From the NCBI GenBank assembly GCA_030606765.1, contig JAUWFX010000103.1:1-6651 (forward strand): a stretch of DNA of 6,651 nucleotides. The letters are read 5' to 3'. The notes beneath the pieces are model-generated. The model saw only the letters and a list, made by a program, of their open reading frames with translations. It had not been told where the DNA came from and ran no database searches. This document shows, in pieces, positions 1 through 5,889 of the stretch (positions are counted from its first letter, which is position 1; the number at the start of each line of letters is the position of its first letter). This DNA is from Dehalococcoidia bacterium. GTDB taxonomy: Bacteria; Chloroflexota; Dehalococcoidia; GIF9; AB-539-J10. Made by a program: the position numbers and the translations under genes.

Positions 1-370
1 TCCCTCCTTTCTTTAGATGTTAAGGCTGTCTGAAAATCCTTCCACTGGAGCCTGTCCCGGTGAAAACCGGAAACCGATCACAGCCCACAATCGTCTCCAG
101 CGTTTTCTATGAGATACTTAATTCCTTGCTTTCACCCCCCCTTCAGCCACTAGGCTGTTTCATTTTGCCTGCCAGCTCAATTTCGGGCAGGCACATCTTC
201 TGTTTCCCTGCGCAGCATAACCTCGGACAAAAGCGAGACCGAAAAGCTGCCGGAAAACCTCGACCTTTGATCATCAGTATAACAGGTAAATATTAAAATC
301 CTGTTAAAATTCCCTACCTGATAAGCCAAAACCTCCTTTCATATTCATAGCTATTCAACTTATATTATAT
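1..370. other. Non-coding left flank with several inverted repeats
   Basis: I find no convincing gene in this stretch. A 78-codon plus-strand frame (60-296) starts inside a hairpin, has no ribosome binding site and reads like non-coding sequence. The segment is instead rich in short inverted repeats (described separately at 45-193) and ends in AT-rich sequence beyond the 3' end of the dehydrogenase. A GGCTGTCTGAAAATCC string at 24-39 is reminiscent of insertion-sequence ends, but no partner end is visible. On the minus strand GAAAGGAGGT (331-340) looks like a Shine-Dalgarno sequence, yet no usable start codon lies at the right distance after it. No clear intrinsic terminator for the dehydrogenase is seen. 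Confidence 0.5.
45..193 (+). other. Cluster of predicted hairpins, possible structured RNA or mobile-element end
   Basis: Pairings seen directly: CTGGAG (45-50) with CTCCAG (95-100) closes a segment containing CCGGT-GAAA-ACCGG (57-70, a 5-bp stem with a GNRA-type tetraloop) and CGAT/ATCG (75-78 with 90-93). Together they would form a three-way junction. Downstream are CAGCC-ACTA-GGCTG (144-157) and an 8-bp stem TGCCTGCC/GGCAGGCA (166-173 with 186-193). All are palindromic, so either strand could fold. The density of stems suggests a folded RNA or an insertion-sequence end. I could not match it to a known riboswitch: the GGTGAAAACC part recalls a cobalamin riboswitch, but the rest of that consensus is absent. 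Confidence 0.3.
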
Positions 371-1756
371 TTAACCTATATCTACACCTTCTTCATATAA
401 CAATTTATTAAACGGAATTCCCAGATAGAGGGCATTTTCAACTTTGTCATATATCAGCTCTGTCGGTGTTTTATCTACTCTCTTTGCTTCATCTAGCAAC
501 TTTCTTAGATTGTCTCCACAGATTAACTCTATCCGGGGCTTTATTTTAGCAAAAGATGCTTCTTCCCCGAATATATACTCTGCCCAACCGGCGAGAACCC
601 CACCAATATTATACGTCCATTCGACGACAAAGAGAATACCTCCCCTGGCCAACTGCCTGGCTATTTCTATCTCTTCATATCGGCTGGTGGCTTTGATTTG
701 GTTGTTAGCCAGCCCCATTATGATATCAAACTTGAATTTGTCTATCATATCCTCAGTTATTATGCCACCTCGGGCACAGGGCGAAAATATATCAGCAGTC
801 ACCGCATAGATGTCCTCAGGCTGGACCGATTTGACAACATCGGTATTCCAAGCTCGTTGTAGTTTATCAATCTGTGACCTGTCTATGTCACTAACTATGA
901 GAGTAGCACCTTCCCTTAAAAGATATTCGGCAAGCGGGTAACCGCATGCGCCTAACCCTTGAATGGCTATCCGCTTACCAGCCAGGCTAGGGCTGCCGTA
1001 AACAAAATCACTCGCCTCCTTTATAGCTAAATACCCTCCGTAGGCGGTGACGCCGCCAGTGGGACCTAACGGACTTTTTGTGCCGCCAGTAATAGAGTTG
1101 GTAAATCTTTGTCGCATAATATCAGTCATTGCTGGTTCAAATCCTATATCAGGCCCGGTAAACGAGCGGGTTCTGTCGATTATGTAGGCGAGAAATCCCA
1201 AGACTTCAAAATCACTAAGATCAACCGGGGCACACTGGACAAGTATCTTTGAGCCGCCATAAGGGATACCGGCTAAGGCATTTTTGTATGCCATGGCTCT
1301 AGCCAGATTCAGTCCATCCATGAGAACATCTATCTCGGGCTCGTCTGGCGCGTGTCTCCGTATTCCACCGGCGCGAATCGCATGTCGCTTGTTTCTTATT
1401 CCAAGAGCATTAACACTCTTACAATACATTACCCTTATATTCAATCTGTGGTTATGATAAAACTCGATGCCGTGGTGTTTACCCTCTCTCAAAAGGTTTT
1501 CGATTTTCCTCAAGTAATCTTCTAAACCCAGGTTAGAGAAAACTCTCACCAATGCTTTTGTACCTACTGATCTGTAATCATCCGTCAAAATATCCTCATG
1601 AGTAAATTCAACCATATATTTATTCCACTTTACGCTTTCCTCCCACTCCTTCATCCCCCTCAGTGTGAATTTGTCTTGCTGCCTATTATAGAAAATTTCC
1701 AGGGTGGTTAATCCCTCTTCTGCCAATACATTGAATATGCTATCAAGTGATTTCAT
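371..1756 (-). CDS. NAD-dependent Glu/Leu/Phe/Val dehydrogenase family protein
   Basis: A 461-residue member of the ELFV amino-acid dehydrogenases, cytosolic enzymes that reversibly deaminate an amino acid to its 2-oxo acid with NAD(P). The substrate-binding domain shows GGIRRH (130-135), then MAYKNALAGIPYGGSK with the two expected lysines K158 and K170, and GPDIG with the active-site aspartate D203. The Rossmann domain has GLGACG (267-272) and an acidic residue D290 at the end of the second strand, which favours NAD over NADP. GLANNQ (348-353) recalls leucine/phenylalanine dehydrogenases (SANNQ) more than glutamate dehydrogenase. Leucine dehydrogenases are about 360 residues, so this protein carries roughly 100 extra N-terminal residues that I do not recognise. 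The ATG at 1756 is the first in frame but has no clear Shine-Dalgarno, and the upstream DNA is a transposase remnant overlapping by 14 bp, so the start is less certain than the family. True substrate undetermined. Confidence 0.92.
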   Translation of the reverse strand: MKSLDSIFNVLAEEGLTTLEIFYNRQQDKFTLRGMKEWEESVKWNKYMVEFTHEDILTDDYRSVGTKALVRVFSNLGLEDYLRKIENLLREGKHHGIEFYHNHRLNIRVMYCKSVNALGIRNKRHAIRAGGIRRHAPDEPEIDVLMDGLNLARAMAYKNALAGIPYGGSKILVQCAPVDLSDFEVLGFLAYIIDRTRSFTGPDIGFEPAMTDIMRQRFTNSITGGTKSPLGPTGGVTAYGGYLAIKEASDFVYGSPSLAGKRIAIQGLGACGYPLAEYLLREGATLIVSDIDRSQIDKLQRAWNTDVVKSVQPEDIYAVTADIFSPCARGGIITEDMIDKFKFDIIMGLANNQIKATSRYEEIEIARQLARGGILFVVEWTYNIGGVLAGWAEYIFGEEASFAKIKPRIELICGDNLRKLLDEAKRVDKTPTELIYDKVENALYLGIPFNKLLYEEGVDIG

Positions 1757-2168
1757 AACTTAAGATGGGGATGAAAGTGTTCTTTATATGTATTCCCCGG
1801 AAATATTCTATCATATATAATAACGATACACACACGTTTGTCCTGGCTGACCACATAGGTAACACTGGACTACGGATTTTAGCAAGTTCTTTATCAATAT
1901 ACTCTACAGGAGTAAGATAGGCAAGAGATTGGTGCGGACGGTTGAAGTTATATTCAATAAGCCATTCATAGTCTAAGTTCTCATTGAACCTCTCTATCTC
2001 CGGGTTATCCTTAGGGGTTTTCACCCTCGAGAAGTACCTTTGAATACCTAACTTGGCGGTAGCCTTTTCCAATTCCAGGGCGAATTCACTCCCATTATCT
2101 GTCTGTTCTCGACAGGTCGGGACAATTGGTTTTCTTTTAAGGAAGTGGAAGCTGGCTGACTTTCTCAT
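1743..2168 (-). pseudogene. Degraded IS481/IS3-type transposase (rve integrase core), truncated
   Basis: This 141-codon frame holds the C-terminal half of an integrase-core (DDE) transposase. QTDNGSEF carries the second catalytic aspartate, KTPKDNPEIERFN carries the catalytic glutamate, and EWLIEYNFNRPHQSL and LTPVEYI are the usual tail motifs. The first catalytic aspartate and the DNA-binding N-terminus are absent from the frame. A minus-strand reading of NFWVTDIIYTS near 2248-2282, in another frame and soon hitting a stop, may be the decayed first-aspartate motif. About 25-30 residues also seem to be missing between RFNENLDYEWL and EWLIEYNF; the repeated EWL suggests deletion between short direct repeats. 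After PMWSART, where relatives usually end, the frame reads on for some 30 codons into the dehydrogenase start. Certainly a transposase remnant and almost certainly inactive; the exact family (IS481 versus IS3) is an inference. Confidence 0.85.
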
Positions 2169-2321
2169 TCCGGTAAGTCCTCACGGTAAGTTATTACCAC
2201 TAAACATACCATGAGTGTTACCCATGTATCTCAGCCTCCGCAATAACAGAAGTGTAAATTATGTCAGTCACCCAGAAATTCAACCTACCAAATCTTGACA
2301 GTAACCCATAAACCAATATGG

Positions 2322-2351
2322 TTGACTTAGCTCCTTTTTAACCAGTATAAT
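2322..2351 (+). promoter_or_regulatory. Sigma-70-type promoter of the HMGCS-like/thiolase operon
   Basis: TTGACT (2322-2327) and a perfect TATAAT (2346-2351) are separated by 18 bp. Transcription would start near 2357-2359, giving a leader of only about a dozen bases that begins at or inside the Shine-Dalgarno sequence. A second, weaker candidate lies upstream: TTGACA (2295-2300) with TATGGT (2317-2322), 16 bp apart, which would give a more ordinary leader. Both lie just outside the transposase remnant and point into the operon. Position and match to consensus are the only evidence. Confidence 0.55.
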
Positions 2352-2357
2352 CGGTTC

Positions 2358-2367
2358 AAGGAGGTGA
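2358..2367 (+). promoter_or_regulatory. Shine-Dalgarno sequence that fixes the start at ATG 2370
   Basis: AAGGAGGTGA is a near-perfect anti-16S complement. The in-frame GTG at 2364 lies inside it and so cannot be its start codon. The ATG at 2370, five bases after GGAGG, is the sensible start. Confidence 0.8.
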
Positions 2368-2369
2368 AT

Positions 2370-3797
2370 ATGTCTGGCATTGTTTCATGTGGCGCTTATG
2401 TACCCTGGTGGAGGCTAGATCGAGCAGCAATAACCAGCGGGCTGAAGGGCGAGAAGGCAGTATGCAACTTTGATGAGGATAGTGTAACTATGGCGGCAGC
2501 AGCAGCTATTGATTGCTTAAAAGGGGTAGACCGAGGGGGAGTAGATGGTTTATTTTTTGCCTCCACTACCTCACCCTATAAGGAGAAGCAAGCTGCGGGA
2601 ATTGTAGCTGCTGCCACAGACCTTCGTCATAACATTCTCACTGCTGATTTTGCCAATTCTTTAAAAGCAGGGACTGCTGCTTTGAAGCTTGCCCTAGATT
2701 CGGCTAAGGCTGGCTCAGCCAAGCAGATAATAGTAGCAGCGGCTGATCGCCGCCAGGGCACTCCAATGTCGGCCTTTGATCAGAGTTGCGGTGATGGTGC
2801 AGCAGCTCTCCTTGTCGGGAATTTGGACGTAATAGCTAATCTGGAGGCAAGTTATTCCACCTCTGACGAAATAATGGATGTTTGGCGTGCCGATGGCGAT
2901 ACCTTCCTACGGACTGTACACCCTCGATTTGCTGAGGTAGAAGGATACGAACGCGTAATTAAAGAAACAATCTCGGGACTCATGAAGGAGAATAACCTTG
3001 TTCCAAAAGATTTTGCCAAAATCGCCGTTTATGCTCCTAACGCAAGAAGGGCTACCGAGGTAGCAAGGAGTCTAGGGTTTGATGCCAACACGCAGTTGCA
3101 AGATGGTTTTTTTAACCTTATGGGCAATACTGGCGTCCCATATGCACTCATGCTATTTATAGCTGCACTAGAGGAGGCTAAACCTGGTGAGCTTATTCTG
3201 CTAGCCAGCTATGGTGATGGTAGTGATGCCTTTGCCTTCAGAGTAACCGACCAGATTAAAAGGATGCAGGAGAATAGCTCCAGAAGAGGAATGAAGAAAC
3301 ACCTTGAGACTAAAAGAATGATACCTGACTATAAAACTTACTGGCTTTGGCGAGGGCTCTTGAATCCAGGTCTTGAACCTTACATTACCCACCACTTTGA
3401 CCAAATACAACCAACAACATTGTGGCGAGAACGCAATCAGATCTTGCGTTTGCATGCTGTTAAATGCAAGGCTTGTGGCACGGTCCAATACCCTGCCCAA
3501 AGAGTTTGTTCTAAATGTCATGCTAAAGACCAATTCGAAGGGGTAAGACTTGCTGATAAGAAAGGAACTATTCTTACGTTCTCTATGGATTATGTAGATA
3601 GTTCGATAGATACTCCCATCGTTGTTCCTGTAGTAAACTTTGACGGTGGAGGGCAGATGGTATGTTATATGACGGATCGTGTGGCTGAAGAAGTCAAAGC
3701 GGGGATGGAGGTTGAAATGAGCTTCAGGAAGATATTCTATAGAGAGAATATGGGGCTTCACAATTATTTCTGGAAAGCAGTTCCGATAAGAGCTTGA
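2370..3797 (+). CDS. HMG-CoA-synthase-like protein fused to DUF35 zinc-ribbon/OB-fold domain
   Basis: A 475-residue two-domain protein. Residues about 1-295 have the thiolase-superfamily fold of HMG-CoA synthase: GIVSCGAYVPWWRL at the N-terminus, ADFANSLKAGTAAL (92-105), CGDGAAALLVG (140-150), APNARR (222-227), GNTGVPYALM (252-261) and LLASYGDGSDAF (277-288). Residues about 325-475 are a DUF35 unit: an N-terminal helix region, a zinc ribbon with C366xxC369 and C380xxC383, then an OB fold. Aligned from memory with archaeal HMG-CoA synthases, the catalytic Glu, Cys and His fall at T66, L98 and Y221. HMG-CoA synthase activity is therefore unlikely, although databases will probably label it so. 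In archaea, DUF35 bridges thiolase and HMG-CoA synthase and shares the CoA site; here the fusion and the thiolase 18 bp downstream suggest an analogous complex in which this protein is scaffold or CoA-ester binder. That role is inference. Start: ATG 2370, set by the Shine-Dalgarno. Confidence 0.92.
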   Translation: MSGIVSCGAYVPWWRLDRAAITSGLKGEKAVCNFDEDSVTMAAAAAIDCLKGVDRGGVDGLFFASTTSPYKEKQAAGIVAAATDLRHNILTADFANSLKAGTAALKLALDSAKAGSAKQIIVAAADRRQGTPMSAFDQSCGDGAAALLVGNLDVIANLEASYSTSDEIMDVWRADGDTFLRTVHPRFAEVEGYERVIKETISGLMKENNLVPKDFAKIAVYAPNARRATEVARSLGFDANTQLQDGFFNLMGNTGVPYALMLFIAALEEAKPGELILLASYGDGSDAFAFRVTDQIKRMQENSSRRGMKKHLETKRMIPDYKTYWLWRGLLNPGLEPYITHHFDQIQPTTLWRERNQILRLHAVKCKACGTVQYPAQRVCSKCHAKDQFEGVRLADKKGTILTFSMDYVDSSIDTPIVVPVVNFDGGGQMVCYMTDRVAEEVKAGMEVEMSFRKIFYRENMGLHNYFWKAVPIRA

Positions 3798-3815
3798 TTC
3801 AAAGGAGGAAATATT

Positions 3816-5018
3816 ATGGGAAGCATAAAGGATAAAGTAGCCATAGTAGGCATGGGTTGTTGCAAATTTGGTGAGAACTGGGATAAGAGCGCTCAGGATA
3901 TGGCGGTTGATGCATGCTACGAAGCCTTTGATGATGCTGGGGTGGAACCAAAAGACATACAAGCGGCCTGGCAAGGCTTACTACACAGCGGGGAAACAGG
4001 GTCTATGTTAGCCAGATGGTTAAAGCTAGACTACGTTCCTATTACTCGTGTGGAGAATTATTGTTGTGGGGGACTTGATGCTTTTAGAAATGCTTGCTAC
4101 GGAGTGGCTTCTGGAAGATATGATATTGTCCTGGCGAGTGGGACTGAGAAGTTGATGGATCATTATGGTGGATTTGGTAAGGTTGTACCTAGTCCATTTG
4201 ATATTTCGGGGGTGGAGTTTGACTTACCACCGGTTAATGCGTTTGCCCACTTTGCTACTAGATATATGCATAAGTATGACTTAAGCTACGAAAGATTTAA
4301 AAGAGTCCTGGCAAAAGTTGAGGTCAAAAATCACCATAATGGCATGCTGAACCCAAAGGCTCACCTCCATCGGGAAATAACTGAGGAGGACGTGATAAAT
4401 GCCCCCATGATTTCGTGGCCATTAGGCTTGTACGATTGCTGTGGTTTAAGCGATGGTGCAGCTGCTGCCATTGTAACTACCCCTGAGATTGCTAAGACAT
4501 TGAGGAGTGACTATGTTTTGGTAAAGGCGGCGACAATAGTTAATGGTGCGGGTCAGGCTTTTCTTGCCGGCGATAATAGTCTTATGAGTCCAGGGGAGAG
4601 TGAGGTGAACTTCCCGGAAACTGTTCATGCTGCTCAAGCAGCCTATGCCGAGGCTGGGATAAAGAATCCCCGCAAGGAGATAACTCATGCCGAGCTACAT
4701 GATTGCTTCTCCAGTACCGAACTTTTAACCTATGAGGATCTTGGCTTTAGCTCTTATGGACACGCAATTGAGGATGTTGAAGCTGGCAGATTTACTCTTG
4801 AAGGTGAACAGCCGATCAATACTGATGGTGGTCTCAAATCCTTCGGTCATCCCCTGTCAGCTAGTGGGCTCAGGATGATGTACGAACTTTATAAGCAACT
4901 TCAAGGGAAAGCAGGACCAAGACAAATAAAGAATCCAAAGCTCGGATTAGCTCACAATTTAGGTGGGCTCTCGAGCTATTTCAACGTGGGCATAGTCATC
5001 CTGGGAGGTCGAGATTAA
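3816..5018 (+). CDS. SCP2-type thiolase (acetyl-CoA acetyltransferase family)
   Basis: A 400-residue thiolase of the SCP2/archaeal type, which cleaves a 3-oxoacyl-CoA with CoA or runs the reverse Claisen condensation. The nucleophile is C83 in VENYCCGG (VENACASG in most relatives); a second cysteine, C84, follows directly. ELHDCFS (294-300) and GHPLSASG (344-351, His345) supply the other active-site motifs. Classical thiolases place their second catalytic cysteine in a CxG near the end; here that site reads AHNLGG (379-384), as I recall for SCP2-like and archaeal members. Length is normal and both ends look complete. A good Shine-Dalgarno, AAAGGAGG (3801-3808), precedes ATG 3816, and the gap of 18 bp to the upstream stop indicates one transcript. 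Its partner is very likely the DUF35 fusion protein encoded just before. The acyl substrate cannot be read from sequence; acetoacetyl-CoA, an aromatic or a branched 3-oxoacyl-CoA are all possible. Confidence 0.94.
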   Translation: MGSIKDKVAIVGMGCCKFGENWDKSAQDMAVDACYEAFDDAGVEPKDIQAAWQGLLHSGETGSMLARWLKLDYVPITRVENYCCGGLDAFRNACYGVASGRYDIVLASGTEKLMDHYGGFGKVVPSPFDISGVEFDLPPVNAFAHFATRYMHKYDLSYERFKRVLAKVEVKNHHNGMLNPKAHLHREITEEDVINAPMISWPLGLYDCCGLSDGAAAAIVTTPEIAKTLRSDYVLVKAATIVNGAGQAFLAGDNSLMSPGESEVNFPETVHAAQAAYAEAGIKNPRKEITHAELHDCFSSTELLTYEDLGFSSYGHAIEDVEAGRFTLEGEQPINTDGGLKSFGHPLSASGLRMMYELYKQLQGKAGPRQIKNPKLGLAHNLGGLSSYFNVGIVILGGRD

Positions 5019-5120
5019 TTTTGCTGCTGCTTATTTGAGGAATGCCTCAGTAGATGCTCAAGTATTGCGAGGCTGGGGAACTTGAGGAGGAAAGATTTAA
5101 AGGGAGAAAGTAATAAAATT
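5019..5120 (+). other. Operon 3' spacer with hairpin and orphan Shine-Dalgarno-like tract
   Basis: This spacer lies between the thiolase stop and the insertion-sequence end. TGAGG-AATG-CCTCA (5036-5049) can form a small hairpin but has no T-tract, so it is not a convincing terminator. CTCAAG (5057-5062) pairs with CTTGAG (5081-5086). GAGGAGG (5084-5090) and AAGGGAG (5099-5105) look like ribosome binding sites with no gene behind them, because the insertion remnant starts within 20-30 bases. The operon may once have continued here. Confidence 0.4.
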
Positions 5121-5132
5121 AGGACTTACGCA
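5121..5132 (-). repeat. Likely right terminal end of the IS701/IS4-type element
   Basis: AGGACTTACGCA (TGCGTAAGTCCT on the transposase strand) overlaps the ancestral transposase stop. From memory, GGACTTACGCA-type ends are common on elements of this kind in cyanobacteria and other bacteria. The matching opposite end is not found on the far side of the transposase remnant, so the element is cut at that side. Confidence 0.5.
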
Positions 5133-5889
5133 GTTGGGACAAGACTATAGGTAGGATGAGCCAGATAAGTCTGTATCGCCTCCGAATAATTGGTAGTTTT
5201 GCCTGATACCAACTGATCCCTGTTCGCAACTTCTCCACTTCCAAACGTAGAAATGCTCGCAGCGCATAGAGGGAGTGATTTTCCTGTGCTACTGCCTTCC
5301 GCACTTGCGCTCGTTCAATACCACAACATTGCTTGATCCCCCGATGATACACCTCAATCCCCCAACCTTGTCCCTCTAATTCATCACGGGTGGCTTCATC
5401 CATCTGACTGAAGGTCATCAGTCGCCCAGTATTCCTCGTCCCCATTTTGAGAGGCTGTCCGAAACACTTTGATGAAGCCGTATCCCTTCAGATGTACAAT
5501 CCGTCCCTCTGGGAGAATCTCTACCTGTTTGATAGGAACATTGCCTTCACCATCGGGATTAACCAAACGGTCACTTTTCAGCCTTGTTAGCCAGTGCCAC
5601 CCGTAACCTCGGATTTTCTTCAAGTTCCCCAAACTGCCATACCAACTATCAAATAGCACAAACCTTGGCTGAAAGCCCCGCTCCTTAGCTTTCTCAAGCA
5701 TTGCTTGGAAATGGTCATTTTTACTCTTACCGTCTTGGACTTTAGCATAGACCCGAAAGTCATGGGGGATGAGGGCTTTCCCATCGGTCCTAAGGTCCTT
5801 ACTTTATGGCTACTTACCAGATAGACTAGCGGCATATATTGGTGAAGATAAACCAAACCTTCACTGACCAACCAAAGTTGGTATCTGAG
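5126..5889 (-). pseudogene. Degraded IS701/IS4-type DDE transposase, multiple frameshifts
   Basis: Three minus-strand frames rebuild one DDE transposase. The leading piece (YQLWLVSEGLVYL, about 5884-5846) is cut at its N-terminus. Next comes DGKALIPHDFRVYAK, then FDSWYGS with a catalytic aspartate, GYGWHWLTRLKSDRLVNPDG and GYGFIKVFRT, ending in EYWATDDLQ. The last piece gives MDEATRDELEGQGWG, EVYHRGIKQCCG with the catalytic glutamate and the Y-x-R signature, and ISWYQAK. Lesions: a deletion of roughly 30 residues with a frameshift between LVYL and DGKAL; a tandem 4-bp duplication (CTGACTGA, 5404-5411) after DDL; and loss of one G near 5179-5184, after which the correct frame reads EAIQTYLAHPTYSLVPTA and stops at 5126-5128. 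An upstream TAG also closes the leading frame. No functional protein can be made. Family by remembered motifs; IS701 and IS4 are closely similar here. Confidence 0.88.

Noticed and set aside
57..100. Possible cobalamin riboswitch (GGTGAAAACCGG followed by a CCC-containing segment)
   Set aside because: The GCCACTG and GGAGACCTGCC-type boxes are missing and no gene lies downstream on that strand.
60..296. A 78-codon open frame on the plus strand in the left flank
   Set aside because: It starts inside a hairpin, has no Shine-Dalgarno and no recognisable motif, and spans several inverted repeats; random reading through non-coding DNA is more likely.
331..340. Minus-strand GAAAGGAGGT as ribosome binding site of a small gene
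   Set aside because: The only near start (TTG at 327-329) is just two bases away and the frame closes after about 50 codons with no recognisable content.
444..809. A 121-codon plus-strand frame
   Set aside because: It is antisense to the well-supported dehydrogenase and has no family resemblance.
2173..2181. GTAAGTCCT, an inverted match to the IS701/IS4-type end at 5121-5129, which would bracket the operon as a composite transposon
   Set aside because: Only nine bases match, and the flanking bases do not continue the terminal repeat; coincidence is a fair explanation.
3201..3974. A 257-codon minus-strand frame
   Set aside because: It is the antisense shadow of the DUF35 fusion and the thiolase start; both real genes have strong motifs and ribosome binding sites.
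2370..5018. Mevalonate-pathway assignment for the operon
   Set aside because: The synthase-like domain seems to lack its catalytic residues and no other mevalonate gene is present in the window.
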